In this document: positions 7,181 to 16,195 of the stretch, one piece after another | How the letters are laid out: each line of letters opens with the position of its first letter | Numbering within the stretch: position 1 is the first letter of the stretch | Source of the DNA: Streptomyces sp. RKND-216 | Lineage (GTDB): Bacteria; Actinomycetota; Actinomycetes; Streptomycetales; Streptomycetaceae | Length of the DNA: 64,000 nt | Reading direction: 5' to 3' | Assembly (NCBI RefSeq): GCF_004795255.1 | Contig: NZ_SSBQ01000002.1 | Location: 1,738,001-1,802,000 of the forward strand | Translations under genes and position numbers: made by a program | Notes under the pieces: generated by a model | What the model saw: only the letters and a program-made list of their open reading frames with translations | The model's database searches: none | What the model was told of the DNA's origin: nothing

Positions 7181-8872
7181 TCACGCCGAAAGCTCGTCCG
7201 CGAGGGCGTCGGCCAGCCGCGCCGCGCGCTCCGCGACCTCCTCGGGTCCCAGCTCGACGGCCCGGGCACACCAGCGCCGGCCCTGGGCCAGCTCACCGCG
7301 CCGGGCGGCGACCAGCGCCAGCCGCAGGGCCGCACGGCCGTGGCCGGCCTCCGCCGCGCGTGCCCACCACAGCGCGGCCTCGGGCTCGCCGCCCTCACGG
7401 GCCAGCAGCAGCCCGAGGTTGAACGCGCCGTTCGGGCTGCCGCCCTCGGCGGCCGCGCGGTACCAGCGGGCGGCGTCCACGACGTCGCCGCGCGCGGAAG
7501 CGCACATGCCCAGCCGCACCTGCGCGCGCCGGTGGCCCTGCTCGGCCGCCCGCTCGTACCACTCCTCGTGCTCGTCGCGGCCGGGCAGCACGTCGGCGCT
7601 GCCCTCCTGCGGCTCCTGCGCCTGCTGCTCCAACAGCAGGCCCAGCCGGAAGGCGCCCTCGATGCTGCCGCCGCCCGCGGCACGCCGTAGGTAGCGCTCG
7701 GCGGCGTGGTCGTCGCCGTCCCGCTGGTGGGCGAGGCCGACCTGGAGAGCCGCCTCCGCGTGCCCGTCGTCCGCCGCGCGCCCGTACCAGATGCGCGCGC
7801 CGTGATCGTCGCCCCGGCCCACGTGGAGGATGCCGAGGTTGAAGGCGGCGTCCACGCTGCCCGCCTCGGCGGCCTTCGAGAACCACGGCTCGGCACCGTC
7901 CGCGTCACCCCGCTGGAGCAGCAGGACGGCCAGCGCGTTCGCCGCCTCGTGGTGTCCGGCGTACGCGGCACGCCGGTACCACTGCTCGGCCTGGGCCGTA
8001 CGACCCTGCGCGGAGCAGAGCAGGCCGAGGTTGAACGCGCCGTTGTCGTCGCCGGCGTCCAGTGCGGCGCGGTACCAGCGCTCGGCGGTCTGCCGCTCGC
8101 CACGGGAGGCGTGCAGGGCACCGAGGGCGTTGGCGGCGTTGCCGTCCCCGCCCTCGGCGGCGCGGCGCCACCACTCGGCGGCGCTGTCCTCGTCACCGGC
8201 GTCGCGGAGCAGGAAGCCCAGGGCGCAGGCGGCACGGGACTCGCCGTCCTTGGCGGAGGTGAGGTACCAACGGCCCGCCTCCCTCAGCTCACCGCGGCGT
8301 TCGAGGATGGCGCCCAGGCGCAGCGCGGCGCGGCGGTGGCCGCGTGCTGCGGCCTGCCGGTACCACTGCTCGGCCTCCTTGCGGCCGTCCTCGCCCCCCC
8401 GGTCCTCGGCGATCTTCGCGAGCCGGTACGCCGCCTCCCGGTGGCCCTGTTCTGCGGCGGCCCGGAACCAGTCCCGGGCGCCCTCCTCGCCGCGGTGGGC
8501 GAGCAGGTCGGCGAGAGCGTACGCCCCGAGCGCGTGGCCGGACTCGGCGGACTGCACCAGCCAGTAGTGCGCGGCCGGTTCGTCGCCCCGCTCCCGGTGG
8601 TGGCGGCCCAGCGCGTGGGCCGCTGCGGCGGAGCCGGCCACGGCGGCGACCCGCCACCATCCGGCCGCCTCGTCGGGGTAACCGCGCTGGTGCAACAGCA
8701 CGCCCAGGTTGTTGGCCGCCGCGCGGTCGCCCGCGGCCGTCGCGGCGCGCAGCTTCGGCTCGGCGGCGTCGAGATCTCCCCGGCGCAGCAGTTGCGCGCC
8801 CAGCACACTCATCGCGTTGATGTCCGGCGTGCCACCCCCGACATCCCGATCGTCAAGTCTGACCTTGTCCCC
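7181..8872 (-). CDS. Sel1/TPR-repeat protein of sixteen units
   Basis: About 563 residues, nearly all built from sixteen consecutive repeats of about 32 residues with the pattern A-x-x-L-G-x-L-x-x-x-R-G-x-x-x-x-A-x-x-W-Y-x-x-A-A-x-x-G-H. This is the Sel1-like subfamily of tetratricopeptide repeats, which make alpha-solenoid scaffolds for protein partners. No signal peptide, membrane segment or catalytic domain is visible, so it is probably cytoplasmic. ATG 8872 (MGDKVRL) is one choice; ATG 8884 (MGLMGDK) is four codons earlier, and neither has a strong ribosome site. The gene is alone between the tRNA promoter and a terminator hairpin at 9009-9043. Its partner is unknown. Confidence 0.85.
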   Translation of the reverse strand, partial: GDKVRLDDRDVGGGTPDINAMSVLGAQLLRRGDLDAAEPKLRAATAAGDRAAANNLGVLLHQRGYPDEAAGWWRVAAVAGSAAAAHALGRHHRERGDEPAAHYWLVQSAESGHALGAYALADLLAHRGEEGARDWFRAAAEQGHREAAYRLAKIAEDRGGEDGRKEAEQWYRQAAARGHRRAALRLGAILERRGELREAGRWYLTSAKDGESRAACALGFLLRDAGDEDSAAEWWRRAAEGGDGNAANALGALHASRGERQTAERWYRAALDAGDDNGAFNLGLLCSAQGRTAQAEQWYRRAAYAGHHEAANALAVLLLQRGDADGAEPWFSKAAEAGSVDAAFNLGILHVGRGDDHGARIWYGRAADDGHAEAALQVGLAHQRDGDDHAAERYLRRAAGGGSIEGAFRLGLLLEQQAQEPQEGSADVLPGRDEHEEWYERAAEQGHRRAQVRLGMCASARGDVVDAARWYRAAAEGGSPNGAFNLGLLLAREGGEPEAALWWARAAEAGHGRAALRLALVAARRGELAQGRRWCARAVELGPEEVAERAARLADALADELSA

Positions 8873-9008
8873 CATAAGCCCCATCGTCGCATCACCCGCA
8901 ACCCGCGTACACCTCAATACCGCTCCCCATGAGGTCACTTCAGCGTTTTGTCGACTTCCCGACACGGAGATCACTCAAACCCCGGACACCGGACATCCCC
9001 CGGACAAG

Positions 9009-9043
9009 CGAAGGGCCCGGAGTCGTTGACCCCGGGCCCTTCG
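9009..9043. terminator. Terminator after the UPF0182 gene
   Basis: A 12-bp stem (9009-9020 with 9032-9043) and 11-base loop, core CGAAGGGCCCGG, lies 14 bases past the UPF0182 stop codon on the minus strand. Confidence 0.75.
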
Positions 9044-9056
9044 TCCGATTTTCCCG

Positions 9057-11957
9057 TCAGGAACCGCCGCCCTCACGCGCGTCGGCGGCCTCCTGGATGG
9101 CCTCCTTCAGGTCTTCCTGGGCTCGCCCGTAGGCACCCCAGTCACCCTCGCGGAAAGCCTGCTCGCTGCGCTCGTAGGCGTCCTCGATGTCCTGGAGGGC
9201 CTGCTGGAGGTCCGGGGCGCCGGGCGGATCGCCGCCCGGGTCCTGACCCTGGTCCTGGTCCTCACCGGGGTCCTGACCCGGGTCCTGACCGGGATCCTCA
9301 CCCGTGTCGCCGGTGCCGTCGGCCTGGAAGACGTTGTTCAGCGCCTCCTCCAGCGTGTTCTCGAACGCGACCCGTTCGCCGTAGACCGCGACGACCTTCC
9401 GCATCCGCGGATAGCTGGTGTTCGCGCCCTCGATGTAGACCGGCTCGACGTAGAGCAGGCCACCCCGGAGCGGCACCGTCAGCAGGTTGCCGTACTCGAT
9501 CTCGGAGTCGCCGCGTTTGAGGATGTTGAGGTCGTCGGCGATCTCCGGGTCGGAGTTGATCTTGCTCTGCACCTGTTGCGGTCCGGCCACCGTGGTGTTG
9601 GACGGCAGTCTCAGCAGGTCGATCCGCCCGTAGTTCGGACTCGTCGCGTTCGCGTCCACCGCCATGAAGGCGCCGAGCGTCTCACGCTCCACCGGGTTGA
9701 AGGTGGTGGTCAGCGAGAACGTCTGCTCCTTCTCCCCCGGCAGCTTCATACTCAGGTAGTACGGCGGAACGGCCGTGCTGCCCTCGCGCGTGGGGTCGTC
9801 CGGGATCTGCCAGCGCTCGCTGCCGCTGTAGAACTGCGAGGCGGACGTGACGTGGTAGCGGGTGAGCAGCTCGCGCTGGACCTTGAACAGGTCCTGCGGA
9901 TACCGCATGTGCTCCTTGAGGTTCTTGCTGATCGCGCTCTTCGGCTCCACCGTGCCGGGGAAGGCCTTCATCCAGGTCTTCAGCACCGGGTCCTTCTCGT
10001 CCCACTGGTAGAGCTCGACCTCGCCGGTGTAGGCGTCGACGGTGGCCTTCACCGAGTTGCGGATGTAGTTGACCCGGTTCTGCTGAGCGACGACCGAGCG
10101 CTGGCTGTCGGTCAGGGCGTCGGTGGTGGTGTCGCCCAGCGTGGTGCGGGAGGAGTACGGGTAGTTGTTGGTCGTCGTGTAGGCGTCGACGATCCACTGG
10201 ACCTTGCCGTCCACGATCGCCGGGTAGGGGTCGCCGTCGATCGTCAGCCACGGGGCGACCGCCTCGACCCGCTCCTTCGGCGTCCGGTTGTAGAGGATCT
10301 GCGAGCCCTCGCCGATGGCACCCGAGTACAGGATGCGCGGCTCGCCGAAGCTCATCGCGTACGCGGCCCGGTTGAACGGGTTGGACAGCTCGACGCCGCC
10401 GTCGCCGGTGTAGGAGTAGGTGACCTCCTCACCGTCCCCGACGTAGTCGATCTCCTCCTGCGGGCCGTCGACGATCGAGTACGTGGTCGTCTGCTCGCCG
10501 TAGTAGATCCGCGGCTGGTACTCGCCCAGCTCGCCCCGCGGCGGCAGGTTCTTCTCCAGGAAGACTGGCTCGCCGTCCTTGTCGACCTCTGTGCCCTTCG
10601 CAGCCACCATGCCGTAGCCGTGGGTGTACTTGAAGTGCTCGTTGATCCATCCCTTCTTGGGGATGCCCTGCGGGTCGATCTCACGGAGACCGACCACCGA
10701 GTCGACCTCCTCGCCGTCCTCCGTGGTGTAGCGGTCCACGTCCAGCGTCGCGGGGAACTCGTAGTACCCGCGCACCTGCTGCTTCTGCTGGAAGGTCGGC
10801 GAGACGACGTTCGGGTCGAGGAGGCGGAGGGCGGCGGTGGTGTCCGCAGCGTTCCGCAGCTCCTGGTCGCCGGCCTTGCTGGTGCCCGAGTAGTTGGTCG
10901 CCCGCGAGTCGTTGATGTTGTACGCGTCGCGCGTCGCCTTGATGTTCTTCTTGATGTACGGCGTTTCCTTGGCCTGCTCGTTCGGCTCGACCTGGAACTT
11001 CTGCACGATCGCCGGGTAGAGGCCGCCGATGAGGATGGCGGAGAGCACCATCAGGCCGAAGCCGATGACGGGGAGCTGCCAGGTGCGCCGCCACAGGGTC
11101 GCGAAGAACAGCACGGCGCAGATGATCGCGATGATGAAGAGGATGGTCTTCGCCGGCAGGTACGCGTTGGCGTCGACGTACTTCAGGCCGGTCCAGTTCT
11201 CCGTGGCCTTGAAGTCGCTGCCCTTCACCGCGAGGCCGTACCGGTCCAGCCAGTACGCCACGGCCTTCAGAGCGACGAAGACGCCCAGCAGCACCGAGAG
11301 GTGGCCGGTCGCCTGCGCGGTGGCGCGGGCCCCGGGACTGGTGACGCGCAGCCCGCCGTACAGGTAGTGCACCAGGCCGGCGGCGATCAGCGAGAGCACC
11401 GTCGCGGCGAACCCGAAGCCGAGCAGGAAGCGGTACCACGGCAGGTCGAACGCGTAGAACGAGACGTCCATGCCGAACTGGGGGTCGGTGGTGCCGAAGT
11501 CCACGCCGTTCACCCACAGAAGCCACTTGCGCCACTGCCCGGCGGCGGACGCGCCGGACACGAGGCCGACCAGCGCGGCGATGCCGAGCAGGATCCACCT
11601 CTTGTACGGCGCGATGCCCATGCGGTACCGGTCCAGGCTCTGCTGCTCCAGCGACATGGCGCTCAGCGGCGGTCGCAGCCGGTGCGCGAGCCAGATGTTC
11701 AGCCCGACGACGGCGGCCATCAGCAGGCCGAAAACGGCGAACAGCCCCACCTTGGTCACCAGGGTGGTGGTGAAGACCGAGCTGTAGTCCAGCGAGCGGT
11801 ACCACAGCCAGTCCGTCCAGAACCCGGCGAACATGACGAAGAGCATGGCGAGGACCGCGAGCACGCCCGCGGTCATGAGCAAGGTCCGGGCGCGCCGCGA
11901 AGGTCGGCCCACTCTGATCCGTGGCCCGGTGGGACCTCCGGAGCCCCGGTCCGGCAT
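9057..11957 (-). CDS. UPF0182-family integral membrane protein
   Basis: A protein of about 966 residues with seven predicted N-terminal membrane helices (roughly residues 20-330; the first includes [17 protein letters not shown]) and a large, presumably extracytoplasmic domain. It ends in a Gly/Asp/Gln-rich tail with tandem GQDPG-type units (DNA about 9195-9300) and a final helical segment. This is the actinobacterial UPF0182 family (Rv3193c type), of unknown function. The start is uncertain: ATG 11957 (MPDRGSG) is used; TTG 11969 has GAGGTG six bases upstream, and ATG 12014 has AGGTGGG. It is divergent from the PPA1309-family gene. Confidence 0.9.
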   Translation of the reverse strand: MPDRGSGGPTGPRIRVGRPSRRARTLLMTAGVLAVLAMLFVMFAGFWTDWLWYRSLDYSSVFTTTLVTKVGLFAVFGLLMAAVVGLNIWLAHRLRPPLSAMSLEQQSLDRYRMGIAPYKRWILLGIAALVGLVSGASAAGQWRKWLLWVNGVDFGTTDPQFGMDVSFYAFDLPWYRFLLGFGFAATVLSLIAAGLVHYLYGGLRVTSPGARATAQATGHLSVLLGVFVALKAVAYWLDRYGLAVKGSDFKATENWTGLKYVDANAYLPAKTILFIIAIICAVLFFATLWRRTWQLPVIGFGLMVLSAILIGGLYPAIVQKFQVEPNEQAKETPYIKKNIKATRDAYNINDSRATNYSGTSKAGDQELRNAADTTAALRLLDPNVVSPTFQQKQQVRGYYEFPATLDVDRYTTEDGEEVDSVVGLREIDPQGIPKKGWINEHFKYTHGYGMVAAKGTEVDKDGEPVFLEKNLPPRGELGEYQPRIYYGEQTTTYSIVDGPQEEIDYVGDGEEVTYSYTGDGGVELSNPFNRAAYAMSFGEPRILYSGAIGEGSQILYNRTPKERVEAVAPWLTIDGDPYPAIVDGKVQWIVDAYTTTNNYPYSSRTTLGDTTTDALTDSQRSVVAQQNRVNYIRNSVKATVDAYTGEVELYQWDEKDPVLKTWMKAFPGTVEPKSAISKNLKEHMRYPQDLFKVQRELLTRYHVTSASQFYSGSERWQIPDDPTREGSTAVPPYYLSMKLPGEKEQTFSLTTTFNPVERETLGAFMAVDANATSPNYGRIDLLRLPSNTTVAGPQQVQSKINSDPEIADDLNILKRGDSEIEYGNLLTVPLRGGLLYVEPVYIEGANTSYPRMRKVVAVYGERVAFENTLEEALNNVFQADGTGDTGEDPGQDPGQDPGEDQDQGQDPGGDPPGAPDLQQALQDIEDAYERSEQAFREGDWGAYGRAQEDLKEAIQEAADAREGGGS

Positions 11958-12090
11958 CTGGAAAGCCAAGGTGCGCACCTCGAAGATTCGCAGTGGATGA
12001 TGCAGGGCCCGCATCGTAGGCCCACCTAGGCAACTTACCGAAGCTTTACCCGGTTCCCGAGTCCGGGGGCCGGACCGGCAGGATGGAGCG

Positions 12091-12666
12091 ATGAACAGCA
12101 ACGCGACAGGCGGCACCCCAATGGCCACGAGCCCCCTGACCAGGGCGGTTCTCGAGATCGACGAGTACGCGGCGGGTCTGGGATGGGATCAGCCCGCACG
12201 GCTCTTCGCCCTGGTCGACACCGCGAGACTGCGCGCCGAGGAGCCCGGACTCGCCGAACAGCTCGGTGTGCAAGCCAGCGACGAGGAGCAGCCGGGCGTC
12301 CTCGCACTCACCCCCGTCGAGCAGGACGAGCTGCCACCCGGCACACCGCTCGACGAGTTCCTGGGCACGATCGGCTGGCCGGACGCCGTGGCAGGCTGCG
12401 CGCTCACCATCGAGCGGCTGATGCTGCCGCCCTCCGCCGAGGACTCGGCACCCGAGGACATGGACGAGGCTGGGCTGTCGCGGTGGGTCGCCGAACACCC
12501 GGAGCGGCAGGAGGTCCGGATGACCGTGGGCGTGCTGCGCGACGGCGCCCGCGAGTCGGCACTGCGGCTGCGGGAGAAGGACGCCTCGACGGAGGTCCTC
12601 ACCGGTGCCGGGCTGGTGCCGGGGCTGGCGGACGCCCTCGCCTCGACCTTCGACGAGACGGACTGA
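12091..12666 (+). CDS. PPA1309-family conserved hypothetical protein
   Basis: A 191-residue soluble acidic protein recognisable as the PPA1309 family, found next to UPF0182 across actinobacteria. It has no membrane segment and no known catalytic motif. The conserved central part includes [20 protein letters not shown] and a C-terminal [14 protein letters not shown]. An alternative in-frame ATG lies at 12124 (MATSPLTR). A strong terminator hairpin follows at 12721-12747. No function can be assigned. Confidence 0.85.
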   Translation: MNSNATGGTPMATSPLTRAVLEIDEYAAGLGWDQPARLFALVDTARLRAEEPGLAEQLGVQASDEEQPGVLALTPVEQDELPPGTPLDEFLGTIGWPDAVAGCALTIERLMLPPSAEDSAPEDMDEAGLSRWVAEHPERQEVRMTVGVLRDGARESALRLREKDASTEVLTGAGLVPGLADALASTFDETD

Positions 12667-12720
12667 GGGACGAGACGGGCTGCCGGACGGGTCCGCGCCG
12701 GGGGCGCGCCTCGGGGGCCT

Positions 12721-12747
12721 CCGGCCGCCCGGACCCCGGGCGGCCGG
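12721..12747. terminator. Terminator between PPA1309 gene and PDZ protease gene
   Basis: A perfect 12-bp stem CCGGCCGCCCGG / CCGGGCGGCCGG with a 3-base loop lies between two convergent genes. Confidence 0.75.
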
Positions 12748-12765
12748 GGATCCGGGCAGCCGGTC

Positions 12766-13866
12766 TCAGCCGCCGCAGCGGGGAAGGTCGGCGGTCTCGC
12801 CCGCGCGAATCTTCTCCAGCGCGCCGAGCGCGTCGTCGAGCGTCTCCACCTCGACCAGGGTGAGGCCGTCGGGCTTGTGCGCGAGGGCGGAGGAGCAGTT
12901 CTTCGCCGGGGTGAGGAAGTACTCCGCACCCTTGTCGTGTGCGGCGATCGTCTTCATGCCGATGCCGCCGATCGCGCCCACCCGGCCGGTCGCGTCTATC
13001 GTGCCGGTGCCCGCCACGAAGGCGCCGCCGGTGAGCTTGTCCTCGGGCGTCAGCTTGTCGATGATGCCCAGCGCGAACATCATCCCGGCGCTCGGGCCGC
13101 CGACGTCCGCGAGCGAGATGTCGATCCGGAACGGGAAGGTGTGGGTGATGCCGGGCTGGATGCCGACGATGGCGCGGCCGTCCTCCGGCGCCTTCTCGGT
13201 GCGGACGGTGACCTGTTCGCCGTCGAGGGAGCCGATGCCGCGGCCGTCCTTCTGTGCGTCCTCCACCTCGTCCGCGGGGACCACCGTGAAGCGGACCTTC
13301 TCGCCCGGCTCGTGGCGGGTGACGATGTCGGCGACATCGGTCGGCTTCCGCACCTGCTCGCCGTCCACCGACCGGATGATGTCGCCCGCGTGCAGCGTGC
13401 CCTGCGAAGGGCCACCCTCGATGACCGCCTGCACCACCACCCGGGCGGTGACCGGCTCGCCGATCGCCTTGAGCGCGGCCGCCTTGGCGCTCTCCTGGGA
13501 CTGGCTGAACTCCTCCGCGTTCTGCTGGTCGACCTCCTCGGCCGACTTGTCCTCCGGGTAGAGGATCTCGTGCGGCACCACCGCGTCGTCCTCGCTGAGC
13601 CAGCCGTGCAGGGCGGTGAACAGGTCCATCCGGTACTCGGAACCGGTGACGCGGACGGTCGTCATGTTGAGGTGCCCGCCGTAGGCGTCCTCCGGGATGT
13701 CCTTGCCCGGGAAGCTCAGCACCTGCTCGCCCTCCACTTCGCCCAGCGTGTTGTACGTCGGCCCCGGGGACATCTCCGCGTACGGCACCTTGATCAGCAC
13801 GACCCCGCACAGCAGGGCTATGAGCAGCAGCGTGGACGCAAGCATGGTCGCGGTGCGGCGTGGCAT
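12766..13866 (-). CDS. Secreted or membrane-anchored PDZ/Lon-like serine protease (YlbL family)
   Basis: A 366-residue protein with an N-terminal membrane anchor (ATMLASTLLLIALLCGVVLI), a PDZ domain around residues 130-210 (GGPSQGTLHAGDIIRSVDG) and a C-terminal Lon-type S16 protease domain. The catalytic Ser is in VGGPSAGMMFALGI and the Lys in IGGIGMKTIAA, so the Ser-Lys dyad is intact. It likely cleaves exported proteins outside the membrane. It corresponds to M. tuberculosis Rv3194c in the same neighbourhood. Start ATG 13866 gives an immediate basic-then-hydrophobic signal anchor. Substrates are unknown. Confidence 0.92.
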   Translation of the reverse strand: MPRRTATMLASTLLLIALLCGVVLIKVPYAEMSPGPTYNTLGEVEGEQVLSFPGKDIPEDAYGGHLNMTTVRVTGSEYRMDLFTALHGWLSEDDAVVPHEILYPEDKSAEEVDQQNAEEFSQSQESAKAAALKAIGEPVTARVVVQAVIEGGPSQGTLHAGDIIRSVDGEQVRKPTDVADIVTRHEPGEKVRFTVVPADEVEDAQKDGRGIGSLDGEQVTVRTEKAPEDGRAIVGIQPGITHTFPFRIDISLADVGGPSAGMMFALGIIDKLTPEDKLTGGAFVAGTGTIDATGRVGAIGGIGMKTIAAHDKGAEYFLTPAKNCSSALAHKPDGLTLVEVETLDDALGALEKIRAGETADLPRCGG

Positions 13867-13892
13867 GCGTACGACAGTACGGGACCGGGGTG

Positions 13893-14162
13893 TCAGTGCG
13901 CTTCCCGGCCCGTTCCGCTCCCGGCGGGCGGCATGGTGCCGTGGTTCGCCGGTACCCGCGGCGTCGAGGCGGCCGAAGCGGCAGGCGCGAGAGAACCGGC
14001 CTCGCCCCCGTGCGTGCGCGCCATGGCGGCGCGGAACCGTTCGTATCCGGCCACGCCTGCCGCGTCCGGAACGACCGACCTGCGCCGGCCGGCCCAGCCG
14101 CCCCAGACGCTCGCCACAACTCCTGCGGCGACCGGGATCAGCAACCAGAGGAGAGCCGCCAT
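13893..14162 (-). CDS. Small single-span membrane protein
   Basis: An 89-residue protein starting MAALLWLLIPVAAGVVASVWGG, one N-terminal membrane helix followed by a basic, then Ala/Pro-rich cytoplasmic tail containing GYERFRAAM. ATG 14162 is supported by GGAGGT five bases upstream. It precedes the PDZ protease gene on the same strand (26-base gap), so the two are probably co-transcribed. Similar small proteins occur at this position in other Streptomyces. Function unknown. Confidence 0.75.
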   Translation of the reverse strand: MAALLWLLIPVAAGVVASVWGGWAGRRRSVVPDAAGVAGYERFRAAMARTHGGEAGSLAPAASAASTPRVPANHGTMPPAGSGTGREAH

Positions 14163-14341
14163 CGAGACCTCCCGACGTGGAAATGCGCTGGTCGACCGGA
14201 CCTCCGGCCGACTGATGAGCAGATTAGCTCTCGGCGCTTCCAACGCTCGGGGCGGGGGCGGGGTTACGCAACGCCGACACGCACACCGGTCTCAAGGTGT
14301 TTGAAACCCGCACTCCGCCCACGCCGCCCGAAGGGCGGGCG

Positions 14342-14809
14342 CTACGCGCCCACCCATTCCTGGGTGCCGTCGTGGAAGGTCTGGTGTTTCCAGATGGGGA
14401 CTTCGGACTTCAGGTCGTCGATGAGGCGACGGGACGCCGCGAAGGCCTCCGCGCGGTGCGGGCAGGAGACCGCGACCACCACTGCCAGGTCGCCGATCTC
14501 CAGGTCGCCCACCCGGTGCACGGCCGCCAGTGCCCGCACGGGGAAGTCCGCGGCGACCTTCTCCGCGACCCGGCGCAGCTCGGCCTCCGCTGTCGGATGG
14601 GACGAGTAGCCCAGTCGGGCGACATCCGCGCCGCCGTCGTGGTCGCGGACCGTTCCGACGAAGAGCGCCGTGCCACCCGCCGCCGAGTCGCCGACCGCGG
14701 CGAACACCTCGTCGACCGACAGCGGGGTGTCGCGGATGCCCAGCAGCCGGATCGGGTCGGGTGAGGGCTGCTCGCCGGGGTGCTCGTGCGTCTGTGCCAT
14801 GCGGCTCAT
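14342..14809 (-). CDS. moaE: Molybdopterin synthase catalytic subunit MoaE
   Basis: A 155-residue MoaE that, with the small thiocarboxylated subunit MoaD, inserts the dithiolene sulfurs into precursor Z during molybdenum cofactor synthesis. Family features visible are ALFVGTVRDHDGG, the LGYSSHPTAEAELRRVAEKV helix, VHRVGDLEIGDLAVVVAVS, and the catalytic Lys region LKSEVPIWKHQTF near the C-terminus. Start ATG 14809 (or 14800). No moaD is adjacent; MoaD is usually activated by a MoeB/MoeZ-type enzyme, and moeZ is in this window at 52-53 kb. A short imperfect hairpin overlaps the stop codon. Confidence 0.94.
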   Translation of the reverse strand: MSRMAQTHEHPGEQPSPDPIRLLGIRDTPLSVDEVFAAVGDSAAGGTALFVGTVRDHDGGADVARLGYSSHPTAEAELRRVAEKVAADFPVRALAAVHRVGDLEIGDLAVVVAVSCPHRAEAFAASRRLIDDLKSEVPIWKHQTFHDGTQEWVGA

Positions 14810-14898
14810 GCTGCCCCACCGAGCCCCGCAGCGGAACCGCCGTCTGCTCCGTGGACGACGTCGCGACGGGGGTGACGGGCTCGGGAGCGACGGCGAGG

Positions 14899-15993
14899 TC
14901 AGACGCCCCGGCGCTTGCGTGCCCGGCGCACCACCGCCGCGGCGCCCAGCAGGGCGACCGTGGCGCCGGCGGCGCCGGCCGCGGTGGCGTCCTTGCGGCC
15001 GAGGCGGCGGCCCGCGACCGTGTGCCGGCCGGCGACCTCCTCCAGCAGCTCGGCCAGCACCTCCTCGTTCGTCCAGGCCGGGCGCCAGCCCGCGTCGTGC
15101 AGCCTGCTGCCGCTGACCACCCAGGGGTGCATGGTGTACGCCAGGTCGCCGGCCGGGGAGGGTGTTATGCCCAGCCGGTGCAGCCGGGAGGCGGCGCCGA
15201 GCGCGACCGACGACGGCAGCTCCATGCGCCGGATGCCGGTCAGCTCCTCCACCTCCTCCTGCTCCAGCCAGCCGTCGCAGCCCACGGCCAGCTCACCGTC
15301 GACCTTCCCCAGCACCGCGTACTCCAGGGCGCTGACCAGGTCGTCCACGTGACAGAACTGCCAGCACGGCCGCGAGCCGGCGACCACCAGCAGGCGCGGC
15401 GACTCGAAGTAGCGGGTCAACGCGGTGTCCGTGCCGCCGACCAGCACGGCAGGCCGGAGCACAGTGACGCTCAGGCCCGGGTGGGCGCGGGGTGCGCGGT
15501 GCGCCAGACGTTCGATCTCCAGCAGGTCGCCCAGGCCCGTGGCCTCCGCGGTGGCCCGCAGCTCGGCGTCCTCCGCCAGCGGCACGTCGTTGTCCGGGAG
15601 GGCTCCGTAGACCATCGCCGAGGTGCAGACCACGACGCGCGGCACCCCGGCCGCGGCGGCCGCCGTGAGCACGGTCTGCGCGCCGCGCACGTTGTAGGCG
15701 GTACGGGCCGCCGGGTCGGCTTCCAGGTCCAGGTCGAGCGCCAGGTGGACCACCACGTCGACGGGGCGGGTGTCGCCGCGCAGCCGGTCGGCAATGGCCG
15801 GGTCCCGCACGTCGAGGGTGTGCCACTCGACGCCGTCCACCTCCCCGCGACGCTCGTCCAGGGCAATGACCTGCTTGATCTCCGGCGAGGCGGCGAGCCG
15901 CTCGGTGAGCAGGGCACCCACTCCCGAGGCCGCGCCGGTGACGGCGACGACGGGGGTTCGCGCTGCGCGAACGTCGGACGGAGAGGAACTCAC
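14899..15993 (-). CDS. Extended SDR-family NAD(P)-dependent protein with C-terminal membrane helix
   Basis: A 364-residue Rossmann protein. The N-terminal nucleotide motif is VTGAASGVGALL, the acid after strand 2 is ALDERRG, and the active-site region is STSAMVYG-like (CTSAMVYGALPDN) with the expected Tyr; a YxxxK Lys is not obvious at the usual spacing, so catalysis is uncertain. The C-terminus (about 335-364) is a membrane helix ending in RRARKRRGV, suggesting tail-anchoring to the membrane. The start is GTG 15993 with GGAGA upstream. It is divergent from the Zn-protease-like gene. Substrate unknown; epimerase or dehydratase-like chemistry is typical of the fold. Confidence 0.8.
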   Translation of the reverse strand: MSSSPSDVRAARTPVVAVTGAASGVGALLTERLAASPEIKQVIALDERRGEVDGVEWHTLDVRDPAIADRLRGDTRPVDVVVHLALDLDLEADPAARTAYNVRGAQTVLTAAAAAGVPRVVVCTSAMVYGALPDNDVPLAEDAELRATAEATGLGDLLEIERLAHRAPRAHPGLSVTVLRPAVLVGGTDTALTRYFESPRLLVVAGSRPCWQFCHVDDLVSALEYAVLGKVDGELAVGCDGWLEQEEVEELTGIRRMELPSSVALGAASRLHRLGITPSPAGDLAYTMHPWVVSGSRLHDAGWRPAWTNEEVLAELLEEVAGRHTVAGRRLGRKDATAAGAAGATVALLGAAAVVRRARKRRGV

Positions 15994-16195
15994 CGGGCGT
16001 CTCCAGTGGTTGTTTCTGGTACGAGGTGGGCTGGACCCATCCTGCCTGACGGGTGTCTAGGCTGGAGGCAGAGCCCACCGGATCGGTCAGATCCACACCC
16101 GCGACCGTACGCGGGGTCCGGGCCTGGCCGTGCACGCCACACGCGACAGCGCACGCAGCAGCGAACCGTCCGACGAGACAGAGCCGAGGAAACCC

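Noticed and set aside
14281..14341. A gene or RNA in the gap downstream of moaE
   Set aside because: Only an imperfect hairpin overlapping the moaE stop is visible, with no coding signal.
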